Source of the DNA: Bimastos eiseni
Taxonomy: Eukaryota > Annelida > Clitellata > Crassiclitellata > Lumbricidae
Direction of reading: 5' to 3'
Length of the DNA: 64,000 nucleotides
Assembly (NCBI GenBank): GCA_959347315.1
Contig: OY365810.1
Span: 4,447,467 to 4,511,466, forward strand
Part shown: positions 44,701 through 56,193 of the stretch, piece by piece
Layout of the letters: the number at the start of each line of letters is the position of its first letter
How positions within the stretch are numbered: position 1 is the first letter of the stretch
Position numbers and translations under genes: made by a program
Notes under the pieces: model-generated
The model's input: only the letters and a program-made list of their open reading frames with translations
The model's database searches: none
What the model was told of the DNA's origin: nothing

Positions 44701-47700
44701 ATTGTTTGCACGTGTGATAGATATACTGTAGCTCAACTGCAATTGGACTTCTCCGCTGCAGATTTCTTTCCACACAGTTCAACAATTAATGTAACTATGC
44801 AGTAAAGTTAATTCTACAAATGGGCTAAAACCATTCGTGCTGCTTTAGTTAACTTCAGCTGATGTTAATTAAGCTTTGGCCTAATCAACGATTTTTTTAA
44901 TTAGCTAATTTAGTACCACATTTTTTATTACAATTGTTCACAACTTATCATAGACTTACAAATTAAAGATTTGGATTAGGACTGAAACTCACTCTCGTTG
45001 AAAATGAAATAAATTATTACTGTCACAGATTGGATGCCCGTTGAGTTGGAAGAGGCAGCTTCCGGATTTCGCATTCACTACAGTGCGGAGACACAAACGG
45101 AACCCCATCTTCAAGATAAGGATTCATATGTCCATGGTGAGAACTAAATGTCCCAATTTTATTGTGGCCACTCAGTGCCTCCCAAAAGCATTCTTCAATT
45201 AATTTAACATTTGGAGACATTATACTATGAACCAAAACACAAATTAATTGTAGTTATTTTCTAATTTTTTCCTAACTTCAACCGAGACACCTTTACTGTT
45301 GGAGCTAAATCATTAGCATTAATTGAAAACATATTTTCTCAAGCCAAATTCACTTCATTATTAAGCCACCAAGCGCACATACAACTAATTACCTTGCTGA
45401 TTTCTGTCGACTCTACCTACAAGCCGTCATTCTATCCTGGGCTGCTTGTTTTCATCATTTTAGTCAATCCGAGGTGCCTAAATCAGATCAGGAAGTTATC
45501 AATTTAGGGACAATAGAAAAGAGATCATCCACAGATTATAATTATTTTGAATGATCATTGAATTGCATGAAAAAGTCCATCTGTAGATTCAACACTCTAT
45601 CAACAAATTCTGAAATCAAAGGGGATTAACATCACATTGTTCCGTCACATTTCATATGTGTATGATTCAGTCACAATATTAGTGTAGGTTCTGTCATCAT
45701 AATTATACCCACCACGTGGAACAATACGCAAGTTGACTTATGTTGTTTTTCACTGCAAATGACTGGTTTGAAAATGTACAGACCCATATTTATTATATTT
45801 TTTTCTTTATTACCGAAATTTCATACCGCCATTCTTTCAAAATTTTTTGCTCAAAAGGCATGCAGGGTGGCTCAATAAAAAAATATTCAGCCAGAAAAAA
45901 TGTACTATCTCAACAATCGATAAAGATATCTTTACCAAACATTTTAAGATTGACAGAGGAAAGATTTGCGAAAAATCCCTGAAAATTAAGTTGAAAACAT
46001 CTCTTTGCTTCAAATTTTACAGTTGTCTAAATTTAATTGTCCGTATTTCACAATTAAGCAGATAAAATGGACACTTGTAATTTTCAATGTCAGATAACAC
46101 CACTTTTAATTGCAAATTCAAAAAAATGTTAAACAGTATATCTCAAAGCATGTTCGAAATGTCCGCCCCATCTTTCACAAAAGCTCGAGGTTATTTTGTG
46201 AAGCTCAGTTTGGCCTTGCTGATTGAGTCCTCCGGCAGCTGGTCAAACATTAACTGTAAGAATTTTTTCAGCTCTTCCATGTTTCTTTGGCTTGAGATGA
46301 AATATGTCTTGCAGCTCCTCAGATGTGATAGTCGAGAGGGTTAAGGTCCGTTGAGTTTGATGGCCATTCACCTTTGCCAAAGAAGTCACTGCAGTTGGTG
46401 GCAATAAAGTATTGAGCTAACTTTGCCGTGGAAAATGAAATCAGATGGTAGAACAAACCTGAAGTCTTCAAAGCAGTGGGTCAACGTAAAGTTTTTCGTT
46501 TACTTCAGCCTTGTCTGGGATAAAATGCAGTCTTCCCTTAACGCCGTAATGCGCCATCAGAAACCATGACATGCTTCGCTAACTTGGCTCTCTCAACCAC
46601 CAGGCGGATGTTGTGAACATCGCGTTTTTGCTGGCTGACCAAATACGGTCTTTCTGGTGGTCAACCGGCGGGTTTAGGTAAAAGTCTTTTTCATCAGTGT
46701 GAAAGCTGGGGGCGGACAATTCGAACATGTTTTGAGATATACTGTTAAACAGATTTCTGAATTTGCAATTAAAGGTGATGTTATTTGGCATTGAAAGTTA
46801 CAAGTGTCTGTCCATCTTTTCTGCGGAATTGTGAAAATACAAAATATTAAATTTAGACAGCTGTGATATTTGAAACAATTCAACTTTTTCAATGACATTT
46901 TTCAGGGACTTTTGCAAATCTTTTCTCTTTAAATCGCAAAATGTTTGGTAAAAATATCTCTATCGGTTGTTGAGAAATTGCATTTCTTCTGGTGGGGTAT
47001 TTTTTATTGAGCCACACTGTACACACGCCTCGACGGCGCATTTGCAGAGAAATTGTGCGCTAAGGACATGCTGAAGGTCCCTACATAGTGATTCCCGGGA
47101 CGAGGGTCGAACCCGCTCACTCAGCGCGCACTAAACGCCACTGGCTGACCGCTCTAACCGATCGGCCACCGTGCATATCATACATGTACAACACAATTTT
47201 CAGACTATGACGACACGCCTTACCTCTTCCGGCCAGACCTTCCGTCGCAAAGAAAGATATTAAGCAAACAGGAAGACACGAAGTTCGAGTTCCCAGGTAA
47301 ATCTAGTATGCTTTCTACATTGCATTTCGTACATGTATACGAATTTAAATGAATATAAACTATTTCGCTGATGGTAGTAATCATTTCGGGGTTCGATCAT
47401 GGTCCCATGAGGTTGTATCCTCGTCTTGTTGAAAGTCCTTCTCTGCTTACTTCAATGCACCCTTATAAAGGTAGTTTTATTTAGGAATGTTTGCAGTGTG
47501 AAATTAGAACAAGACATTTTTGGGACACCATGCTATATGAACCAGTGTGACCTTAAACTTGCACCTAAAAATAATAATTATTACGGCTGCTATTTCTCTG
47601 TTTTGCTGTAGTCTCTCTTGCTATCTCAATTGAAACCTTTGTTTCATTTTCTTTTTCATGTTTGTTTCGAAATTAGGCAGCTAATAATGTAATCGCCTAT

Positions 47701-48723
47701 TAATTCAAACTGAAAAAACTCTTGGCACAGAGTTTTGTCGTTGTAGCACACGACAGTAGTGCGAACAATACTCTTTGCATTTCATTTAGAAAAAGTATAA
47801 TTAGGTAAAAATGAGACATTTAAATGGATTATTTCGATTCTACTTTCATATAAACTCCTCTGGCGAAAGGAAATGTCGATCAAGTCTTATTTTCGACGAT
47901 CAGAACAAAAGCTGCAGAAGAGAAGCAGAAATGGATCCATGGATTGACGATCTTAGACCAGGAATTGTTTGTTGTGAGTGCATTGAGTTCAGAAGTTGAA
48001 GTTTACGATTCCATGAAATTCAGTTTTAGTCGTCGATGGAATTTGAAGGAATTAAATAATCCGTTGGACATAGGATCATGCAACAGCAAGAAATGTCTCT
48101 ACATCATCGACTCCAAAACCAGCAGCTGGTCGACGGAAATGTTTAGAGTTGATGCAAATGGAAAGTTAATAAAGAATTGGCCAACAGGAGACAATTTTGG
48201 ATGTGGTCTTTCTGTAACAAATGAATCTAGTGTCATCATGACCGTTGTGAATAAAAATAAATTAAACGAGTATTCCCCAGATGGATATTTAATCCGTGAA
48301 ATAAATTTATCTTTCGATGCAGATACACGTAATTGTTATCCACTACATGCCATCAAACTGACCAATGGTCATTTCGTGGTCAGCCTTGGTTCCATCGTTG
48401 ATTATTCGGACAGAGTGTGCATAGTGGATACAGATGGAAAACTTCAGAATTCATTCGGTGGAGACTATGCCATTGCACAAGGGAATTATCCAGTTTATTT
48501 GTGCGTCGATGGAAATGGATTCGTGTTGGTTCTGGATCGATGGAACAGGCGAATTTTCCTGTTAGATTCAGAGCTGGGATTCAAGAGAGAAATTCTTTCG
48601 AAGGAAGAAAACGGTCTAAGATTTCCATGGAGGATTACCCTGGATGAGTCCCAAGGTCGTCGTCTGTTTGTGGCTGACAATAAATGGAACGGGGGAATGA
48701 TTTTTGTTTTTCAGTTGGAATAA
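41796..48723 (+). CDS. Gene 3: CARD-CARD-TRADD-N-like-linker-NHL protein, apparently intact
   Basis: Coding exons are 41887-42157, 43235-43519, 44295-44681, 45029-45136, 47204-47296 and 47870-48723. Their lengths (271, 285, 387, 108, 93 and 854) sum to 1998, giving 665 residues plus stop TAA with no internal stop, and every junction is phase 1. Domain order: CARD1 about 1-90, CARD2 about 95-185, TRADD-N-like about 187-313, two short linkers, NHL propeller about 383-665. No signal peptide or membrane segment is seen, so it should be cytosolic. The linker is shorter than in genes 2 and 4, with no exon E. A young retrotransposon lies just upstream, and a mariner-in-SINE insertion lies in intron 4. 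The expected role is ligand sensing coupled to CARD assembly (inference). Confidence 0.85.
41865..42157 (+). CDS. Gene 3 exon 1: start codon and CARD1
   Basis: The acceptor ttttctttcag (AG 41863-41864) is followed by a 22-nt leader and ATG at 41887, implying at least one upstream noncoding exon. The CARD reads MKTIFQRCAHVNYYIIACLR, then ETSLIKRNNIVFDWIDK and ICFCQ-like FCQVMEENEQVHVSNLL. It is more diverged from genes 2 and 4 than they are from each other. Phase-1 donor gtaagc at 42158. Confidence 0.8.
42158..43234 (+). other. Gene 3 intron 1
   Basis: No element was recognised with confidence. It ends in ttgacctcacag. Confidence 0.5.
43235..43519 (+). CDS. Gene 3 exon 2: CARD2
   Basis: 285 nt, phase 1-1, donor gtaagt. 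It reads LPL-like IPLSQLRYNRLESITP, LIAKLRAMGAISEIDRQDIT, LIEAILRRSDYAFDCFEKAL and VANYLHEG, aligning end to end with CARD2 of genes 2 and 4. Confidence 0.85.
43520..44294 (+). other. Gene 3 intron 2
   Basis: AT-rich, nothing recognised. Confidence 0.55.
44295..44681 (+). CDS. Gene 3 exon 3: TRADD-N-like module
   Basis: 387 nt, phase 1-1, acceptor gttttacag, donor gtgaat. The core reads KPGQSIVFFFYSRTVNSMIK, FTELFISGDLQNMIQVIMNR, then LTARLSLDETEIVAVEKFSG. Hydrophobic strand, SG.L-helix and acidic strand positions are kept relative to gene 2, while surface residues differ. Confidence 0.75.
44682..45028 (+). other. Gene 3 intron 3
   Basis: Short AT-rich intron, nothing else seen. Confidence 0.6.
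45029..45136 (+). CDS. Gene 3 exon 4: linker
   Basis: 108 nt, phase 1-1, acceptor actgtcacag, donor gtgaga. It encodes WMPVELEEAASGFRIHYSAE and an acidic end. The WMP start matches linker exon A of gene 2. Confidence 0.7.
45793..47175 (-). mobile_element. tRNA-derived SINE split by a mariner element
   Basis: The 3' part (45793-45860, tttattaccgaaatttcatacc and on) and the 5' part (47022-47175, with B box near 47102-47113 and A box near 47149-47167) match the uninterrupted SINE at 29890-30145. The two parts meet exactly at the ends of the inserted element. Confidence 0.75.
45861..47021 (-). mobile_element. Mariner-family element with long inverted repeats, nested in a SINE
   Basis: The ends CAGGGTGGCTCAATAAAAAA (45863) and the inverse of CAGTGTGGCTCAATAAAAAA (ending 47019) open inverted repeats of about 300 bases. 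The site is TA on the right (47020-47021) and TG on the left, a TA duplication with one mutation. The minus strand between them reads DEKDFYLNPPVDHQKDRIWS, MAHYGVKGRLHFI and WPSNSTDLNPLDYHI, the D..D34D-type mariner transposase, interrupted by stops. It is inactive. Confidence 0.8.
47204..47296 (+). CDS. Gene 3 exon 5: linker
   Basis: 93 nt, phase 1-1, acceptor acaattttcag, donor gtaaat. It encodes YDDTPYLFRPDLPSQRKILS and an acidic end. The YDxxxYLF..DLPSQ pattern loosely matches exon D (YTYDLFPSAQ) of genes 2 and 4. It starts only about 30 bases after the SINE. Confidence 0.7.
47870..48723 (+). CDS. Gene 3 terminal exon: NHL beta-propeller
   Basis: The acceptor ctggcgaaag (AG 47868-47869) keeps phase 1 and joins in frame to exon 5. 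It is a weak site, so the border could differ. Blades include LTILDQELFVVSALSSEVEV, CLYIIDSKTSSWSTEMFRVD, GLSVTNESSVIMTV, IKLTNGHFVVSLGS, VDGNGFVLVLDRWNRRIFLL and RRLFVADNKWNGG. It ends TAA at 48721-48723, with no frameshift. Confidence 0.85.
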
Positions 48724-48871
48724 ATTAAATTAAAAGAAAAGTTACTTAACGTGTTTTGAGTAGGCTATAATATTATGAGATCTGAAGTCTGAGAAGAAGA
48801 AGACACCCAGAGATTCATTCATGTCGACGTACGACGTCAAATGAATTACAAAGTTCAAACTTATAAATATA

Positions 48872-48877
48872 AATAAA
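48872..48877 (+). terminator. Candidate poly(A) signal of gene 3
   Basis: AATAAA lies 149 bases after the stop. This is the closest canonical signal. Confidence 0.5.
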
Positions 48878-48984
48878 CCTGAAATTAGAGTAGTCTGCAA
48901 TTTTCTATCATTTTTAAATAAATAGCACAGTTCAGCAGAGGTCCGTACATTATTCTGTGATAAAAACAGTTCACGACCCTGGGG

Positions 48985-49160
48985 TTATGGGTAAGGTTAG
49001 GATTAGTGTCAGGGCCAGGATCCACCATATCAAAGGCAGAAGAAACATCAAAAGCACCAGGAGTGATAAACGTGTCTTATCTATAGCCGAGTAGATAATA
49101 ATTTTCAGAGAGGGGAGACAAGGTCAGTTTCCGTTGAAAGAGTACGGTATAGAAATTTGT
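48985..49160 (-). mobile_element. Antisense CR1/L2-like remnant before an orphan 5' block
   Basis: The minus strand reads FDVSSAFDMVDPG near 49065-49025 (motif A type). Flanking sequence (gtgataaacgtgtcttatc and on) aligns with the equivalent part of 14990-15120 and 52630-52690. Confidence 0.6.
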
Positions 49161-49299
49161 TGCACGGAACGAGTTTCGTTATTGTTAAACTGCAGAGTCG
49201 TACAGTTGATTTTAAATGCATTTTGAAAGATCTGAAATTATGTTGTTTTGTTTACTGATAATATTTGTTAGCAGTGTGCAATAAGGACATCATGACTTG

Positions 49300-50035
49300 T
49301 TCAGGCTGTAGTGCCCGTGGTACGCGATTGTACCACCGTCCAGCACTTCCTTAATTATTATTGTGGAAAGTTCATCTGCTTGCAAAATCTCTAGATCTGA
49401 GATTCAAGGCTCATCTTACTTCCTACAGCGTACTCGCTATAGCTCCCCTTTGGCTTGACACTCGTCTTAACCATAGAATCAGTTGAGTTCATGTACGCGT
49501 ACAACGTATAGCGATGAGCTACTGACATTTGTGACCAACCTCTGACAGAGACTCCAGTATTATTTATGCTCAGTTTGGAAATCAGTTGAGCCTGTTCGTA
49601 ATATGATTCATTATAAATATCTGAACGTCATACATGACTTATTGAACACACAGCTACTGACCTGAATAGCTAGAATGATATCGACTTAGGGTGCCTGTGG
49701 GCTTGAGGACCTCGCTTTACTTAGCGAGCGTGGGTCGAGACTGAAAGATCGGGTCAATACATGGATACAAAACAATAGCGGAAATATAAGACCATTTACA
49801 GCAATCATTGTATGCTGTACTTCCGAACTTTCATGTACTTACAAAATTCGTAAAAATGACGGATGCTGGGAAATACCTGCACATCTAAAATATTTAAGGT
49901 TGATTTTTACAATTATAGTTCTTGATGGATGCGATTATCATCAACATGGACAGCCCTGTGGTGTTGAAAACTGTGATTTGGCTTTTTAACTTAGAGTTTC
50001 ACGATAACAGGTGTAACTGATTCTACAAAACACAG
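49300..50035 (+). promoter_or_regulatory. Orphan conserved 5' block with donor
   Basis: It is homologous in patches to 15300-16018 and 52740-53331, and ends acaaaacacag followed by gtacgt at 50036. No CARD exon follows before 56194, so it is either an abandoned promoter/first exon or an alternative one for gene 4. Confidence 0.4.
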
Positions 50036-51955
50036 GTACGTTCATTAAGACTGTTATCAGCAGAATATTGCATGTGGTCAAAGCCGTGTATGTCTATAGG
50101 TAGGCCCTAAACCTGTCAAGCAACCATCCGTACAAGCGAGCGGACTATTGTCACGCAGTGCAATGCGTCAGATGCGTTACGTGCTATAAAACTGACCAAT
50201 GTAAATGTTTTTGACTGCCATGACTTCATTCATGATCTGCATAGAGTCAACACATTAAGACGCAGAAGAAAAGCTTTGAAAGCTAATAGTTCAAACCGTT
50301 AATTCACCATTGAATAAAATTATGAGAATTAGCCAGTCTATTTGAAGTCGTTGAATAGATTCGTAGAGGTCGTTGACCAATGGTTTGGAATTTTAGATGA
50401 GGTAAATGATCGAAGTGCTGACAATTTTCGTTTGAAAGAACATAGTGAACGAAGCTAGATTCTGACCTATATGATGTAAACATTACAATGCAAATAATAG
50501 ATAAACTAGATTTCTTTTGCTTACTATGTTTCATGTACCATCGGTTGATGCTTTGTGCATTGGACAGGGGAGCAAATTGCAATTTAAGAAAAATTGCGAT
50601 TATTGACTGTACGTATTATGCAGAGAAAGAAGAGATGAATCGAGAAGAGACCATTTTGTGACAATTATCCTATGTAGTGGCTGTATGAGAGAAAGTGAGT
50701 GGTGATGTGTCTTCTTTCTTAATTCTGGCCCAATTGAATTCGTCGGTCATCAACGAATAAACTTCTGATTGATAAGAAGTAGACTTTACGGAACAAATAA
50801 TGACTTTGCTCAAAAATAGAACATCATCCTCAGCTGATAGGCGATAACTGCACGCAGAGAGCAACAGTTTCCACTTATTCCTATGCAACAAAACAGACGT
50901 CGCATCGTATCTAATTTGGGAATTTTTATGGCGCGTCTGGTAGTACTAACTACTCAGAAGCGCTGCCAGCGTGACACCCCAAGGGAAACGAGAAAGTCAT
51001 CAAGCAACTTAGAGATGAAGGTGGGACTCCGACTAAAAGCTCACTGCTGTTTGAGGGGTATATTGTTACACATAGAAGGAATCACGATACAAAGGCACGG
51101 GTGTGGGTCTTGTGTGGGTCTTAACAGTCCTCGCCCGAGGAACAAGATGACCAAGTTGATTCGCAGACCGTAGAGTGCTGGAGGAGGCAGTGGGCAAAGG
51201 TTTGCGCATTAAGTCGCAGATATATTTAGAAGATATAGAACATGCTGCCTTACTGCGAGGATCTGATGAGCGTGGTTAGCCGTCCGATACATTTAGATCA
51301 TCTAACATCAAATGGAGCATGTTTTGAGGGTGTAGCCTATGTTAGTAAAAAACAGGAACGTAATAATTTTCAAACTATGTAAGAACTTACTTAGAAAGTC
51401 TTAGAAATATGAAAATCTATAGGAATCTGCATGGAACTTGGTAAGAATCTCAAGAAAATAAAAAGAGAAATATATCATATTAAATTAAAAACAGATACAA
51501 AATGTCTCAAGACGTGAAGTGTTGTCATATGTTACTTTCTGTTACAGCCAAACTTCTGTACACTTTTGTTTGGTTTGTGCAAACATTTATTTTCCCATCA
51601 TAATCTAAAAAATCACCACAAGATTGATTGAATCTTCTTACGCACAAAGTTCAGCTTTCGCCAATTCAGGACTCATCCGGTCGTGTTCATAGGTTCACAG
51701 ATTTTTCATCACTGAGAAAATTCATTTAATATCTACGAAATTTGTATCATGATTTCATGATGGTTCTTTGAATTATTTGCAATGGTGTGTGATTTTTTGT
51801 ACTCCTATTTTTTCGGGACACCTCATTGTTCAGCAAGACCCTCTGTGTTTTCTGGACGCTGGCTGCAATTTCTCGACGATCCATAAAGCCTACCTGTTGA
51901 GTTCTCAGGACAAATATCTTGTAATGAATGTAAGATGTCACGGGAAGTCAGTGTA
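50036..51955. other. Intergenic, nothing assigned
   Basis: A stretch near 50980-51240 reads RLRDEGGTPTK-like fragments that might be transposase debris, but not enough to name it. Confidence 0.3.
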
Positions 51956-51959
51956 AGAA

Positions 51960-52720
51960 ATCAGTCATGCGGGTAGAAATGTTCGAGGAGCGAGAGAGAC
52001 GAGCAATAAGCCGATTGCGGGGCGGATAACCGTGTTTTGGGCAGCCCAGTAAAGAGTGAATTGGAGCATTCAATGCGACAGCAGATGAAAGTGTGGACTC
52101 TTGCTGTGAATACAGAACAGGATACAGCTTTTCTGATGGCTCTGAGACGCACCAAGTGATGGTAACATGAGCGCATCAACTGCAAGAGGTGATCGGAGAG
52201 ACAGGGTGTTATCAAGGGTGACACTTATGTCACGGACACCAGTTGCAAATGTGATATCAGGATACATTGACGTGATTAAGTTGGAGATTGAGTTTAAAGA
52301 GCTACAACTTTGTTCCAAAACAGATCAGTTGAGTCTTAGAGGAGCTAGGTTAAATCTATTCGCCGACATCGGTGAGTGGAGATTACGTGACGACGAGTGA
52401 TCGATTCAACATTTGAAAGCTGCTCATCGGGGGGAGGGGAGAGGCCACGTACAAAGGTTTGGATGTCATCAGCGTCATGTGGCCAGTGGTCAGGTTTTAT
52501 AGTAAATAAAGAAATGTCAGATGTGCAAGTAGCTACAAGATGTAATCGCGGACTGAACCTTGTGGGACACCGAACTCGACTCCAGCCAAGGCAATTTTGA
52601 AATCACCTCGGTCAATAATAAGTGAGGGTTAAGGATAGGAAAAGCGCCAAGAGTGACAGATGTGACTTATCAATGGTCGATTAGATACAAGAAGAGGAGA
52701 TTAGAGGGCAGCTCCGTGTA
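51960..52720 (-). mobile_element. Antisense CR1/L2-like LINE fragment upstream of gene 4
   Basis: Minus-strand order is correct: GVEFGVPQGSV (motif B) near 52580-52548, ADDIQTFVRGLS (motif C) near 52475-52440, VRDISVTLDNTLSLRSPL near 52248-52190, then LRAIRKAVSCSVFTARVHTF with CNSLFTGLPKTRLSAPQSA to about 51990. It is decayed but well recognisable. Confidence 0.85.
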
Positions 52721-52739
52721 CTGAATTTGGACACAAGAG

Positions 52740-53331
52740 GTGGGCCACATAATATTTATGTAACCCACCTCTTACAGAGACTCTAGTATTATATTTACTC
52801 AACTTGGGAACCCGCGAAGCGTGTCCGTGACACGATCCGATGTAGGCCTAATGTTAAGAACGCCATTCATGGCATGTTGGACGCACAGCTACGACCTACA
52901 TGTAGTTGGCTACGCATGGGATGGGCTTAGGTCAGAGAGCATCTGTGCGTGGGATCTCGTTTAACATCCTGAATGTGGATAGTTTAAGAGATGTCAGAAT
53001 CAGGCTAAAGGACATCGGTCGAGAAGGGTCTCAACCAATAAATTCAAGTTACTGACCGTACAGTCGATACAAGAAATATAGGACGATTTACAATTGTTTG
53101 CTGTATTTTAGAATTTATATTTACTTCTGTATAAGTTTTTGAACGTTATAAAATTCCCGGAAACGTCAAACAAGTGACTGCCTTGAATCAGAAGACTTGT
53201 TGGTGGAACACTCACCAATATGCTAGGATTGCGCATGCTGGGCAATCCTAGCTTCCTTCTGGAATAACTGTGTTTTGGCTCTTAAGCATAAAGTTTCATG
53301 GTATTAAGTGTATCTGATGATAAAAGCACAG
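52740..53331 (+). promoter_or_regulatory. Conserved 5' block and putative noncoding first exon of gene 4
   Basis: It shares phrases with the block at 15300-16018 (gagactctagtatta, cccgcgaagcgtgt, cagtcgatacaagaaatata) and ends gataaaagcacag with donor gtaagt at 53332. The putative intron to 56193 was later hit by a LINE. Confidence 0.45.
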
Positions 53332-53979
53332 GTAAGTAGGCCAACTTTAAAATCTGTAGGCCGTCCATAAGATTATTACGTGAGCATTGTGCTAAAGGTC
53401 TACAGGTTGGCCATATACTCGTTAAGTCGCTATTATTTGCAAACCAGCGGACTATAATTGTCACGCAATGAAATACGTCACGTCTGATGTGTCACAACGT
53501 GGAACCATCGTTTTTGAAATCGCGCCATGTAGCACTTCTACGCAGTAACGCAGTAGTAATATATAGGGTTACTTAAGATGGTAGCCATTACCTTGGTCTT
53601 TCATTATTGTAAATGAGCTCAACTAGTTACCCGATATTCGCGCAACGATTATCATAATTCTGTTCTAAGTTGTGGGGATTCACATTGCTGCCACCTGTGT
53701 GTGGCCCGGTGTAATGGAAAAAACCCAGTGGGGCGCAGAGCTGAGGAACTGAATTCTTCTAGACCAGTATCCCCGTGTGCTTGACTAGTCGCTCTTTCGC
53801 TAGGTGGCAGTGTTGGTTAAATGGGATGTATACAAAGCGACATGGACGTCATGCGCTGCTGCTGTCGTCTAAATTCGACTCATGTAATAACTTGTCATCA
53901 TTCGTTCATACTATGCTTTTCATCTATACCACCTTCTGTCCATTCGCTGTGCAAGTTCGATGAAGTAACCACTGCTGAA
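53332..53979 (+). other. Putative first intron of gene 4, 5' part
   Basis: The first 180 bases keep homology to the same region of gene 2 (gtcacgcaatga, gatgtgtcac). Nothing else was recognised. Confidence 0.4.
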
Positions 53980-55680
53980 GTCTAAAAACTCCTAGGCGAC
54001 TCTTCGACGAAACATTGCGAACTGGATTCTGCTCCTACCTGGTTAATTAAATCTTGCTCCATCGTCTTCGCTCCAATCCTCGCCCTTCTCACCAACGCCT
54101 CCGTGACCCCATCGGCTTTTCCATCCAAGCACAAACGCGCCATCATTCGGCTCCGTGTCAAGAAACCAGGACTTTATCCGACAGACCTCTGCCAGCTACC
54201 GTCCCATCTCAAACATGTCCTTCATCTCGAAACTTGTTGAATGTGTCATCCACAGGAAATTACTATCTGACTACGTGGAATCAAATCACTTTCATGTACT
54301 CCTACCAACACGATCGGGTTTTCGTCGTCATCACTCCACCGAAACAGCGGTCGTCAATATCTAGAATGATATCGTCCTTGCCCTTAACTCTGGCTTCATC
54401 CCCGCCCTACTACTACTAGACTCTTCTGCCACCTTCGATTGCGCGGACCACACAATTCTTCTTAAAATTCTTCAAGTACAAGTTGCGCTCAGATGTCACT
54501 GCCTCAGCTGTTCAATGGATCGCTTTGTTCTTATCTCCAAAATCCCACAGAGTCAAACTCGGCGGATGTGCATCAAAAACCTTCTCGGTCCTCTTCGGTG
54601 TACCCCAGGGGTCTATTCTTGGCCCACTCATCTTCATTCTGTACACATCAAACATTGTTAACATTGAAGCACAGCATGGATTCATCATAAACTTTTATGC
54701 TGATGACACGCAGTTTTACAAAAAGCTCCTGGGAAAAACATCGGCAATGTCAAGGCCAAAATCGCAATCTGCGTCCTGGATACTCAATCCTGGTGTTCAT
54801 CTATGCGCCTGAAATTGAATGGCCACCAAAACCGAACTCATCTGGTTTGATCGGTGAAAAACTTAGGATGCTGACGACACAATCAAAATTCTTCATATCG
54901 ACTCAAACTGCGCCATCGCACCCTCCGACGTAGTCTACGATCTCGGCGTATTTTTTGACAACAGGCTCACCTTATATATATATATATATATAATATATAT
55001 ATGTATATATATATGTATATATATATATTTCTTCCACCTCCGCCGGATTCGACAGGTGAAACGCTGTCTGAACTATATCTGCCACCGCATCCTCGTTCAG
55101 GACCTCGTCATTTCTCGCCTGGATTATTACAACTCCATCCTATTTTGGCTTCCCACATCGATACTACAACCGCTATCATCTGTCCTCCACTCGGCTGCTC
55201 GCCTAATAAAAGGCCTTGGTCCTAGAGAACACATCACACCTTCTCTTCAACAATTACAATGGCTTCCCATCCATGCCTGAATTGCCTTTAAAGTTTCCCT
55301 CCTCATGTACCACATCTACACAGGAACCACCACCTCGTACCTGACGTCCATGGTCGCGCCATGTTCTACCACAAACTCAAGAGGACTCCGCTCGGCTACT
55401 CGGGGGATTTCATCAAACCCCGTACCAATAAGAAGTTTCGAAATCGTGCCTTTTCTGTTGCAGGACCCATGGCATGGAATGGCTTTCCAACCACAGTCCG
55501 CCAGGCCACATCTGCTGCGCAAGTTAAATCAAAATTAATGACTTATCTATTCTCCCGGAGCTATGACTAGGAATGCAGCGTAACGCGCTTTCGTTCAAGA
55601 TTTGTTTAGTTAAAGCGCGTTATAAATGCTTAGTTGTATTGTATTGTATTTTATTGTATTGTATGCTTGAAAATCATACT
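53980..55680 (+). mobile_element. CR1/L2-like LINE in the putative first intron of gene 4
   Basis: Fragments in correct order: SASYRPISNMSFISKLVECV near 54187-54246, HHSTETAVVNI near 54332, a DSSATFDCADHTIL-like motif A near 54420-54455, FGVPQGSILGPLIFILY near 54594-54646, FYADDTQFY near 54693-54719, then a (TA)n tract at 54970-55030, ISRLDYYNSILFWLP, LHSAARLIKGLG, and FRNRAFSVAGPMAWNGFP near 55437-55490. It ends with gcgcgttataaatgc and an attgt microsatellite tail. Several frameshifts make it inactive. Confidence 0.88.
54970..55032. repeat. (TA)n microsatellite in the LINE
   Basis: About 60 bases of TA repeats with ATG interruptions split the RT frame. Confidence 0.9.
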
Positions 55681-55684
55681 GGGG

Positions 55685-56193
55685 TTTGTCAATTTGCAAT
55701 TGACCATTAATTGTGTTAATATAATTAGACGGCGCGTGTAGAGGATCCCATAAATATCTCAGTACTGACGATGCTTGACAATTGTCACTGTAACAATAAT
55801 ATAAATTATGTCCGTGTCAGGAGATAATTCAGTAAACTTTTCCTGTAGATTTTTTCGCATACACAATGAATGAGCGATCAATAATATTATGACAGGTTCT
55901 CATCGAGCGGAAACGTCACTTTTATTTGTCTCTATGAACCTTAAAAGGGCTATGCTGCTTTCTGTCCAAATCTTATACTGTGGTATTATCTAAATATTGG
56001 AAATAACATGTGTAGCCATGCCGTAGTATAACGAACAAAGATAACTGATTATTGAATGATTGATTCTTCTCTTGACAATCACAAACCAATGAACTTTTGA
56101 AGCCAGGTTACGTTCAACTATAGGGTTTCTTGCATATTTCCTTATTTAAAGTGAAATTAATGAACATGAACGCTACAAATGTTTTCCAATTAG
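55685..56193 (+). other. Intron upstream of gene 4 CARD1
   Basis: From about 55900 it is homologous to 16430-16769 of gene 2 (cttttatttgt, ttcttctcttga, gtttcttg). It ends in ttttccaattag. Confidence 0.5.

Noticed and set aside
45740..46344. Plus-strand open frames in the mariner element
   Set aside because: They read the inverted repeat and the antisense of the transposase. The real transposase signal is on the minus strand.
50980..51240. Tc1-like transposase fragment
   Set aside because: Only a short RLRDEGGTPTK-like stretch is seen. No catalytic motif or inverted repeat supports it.
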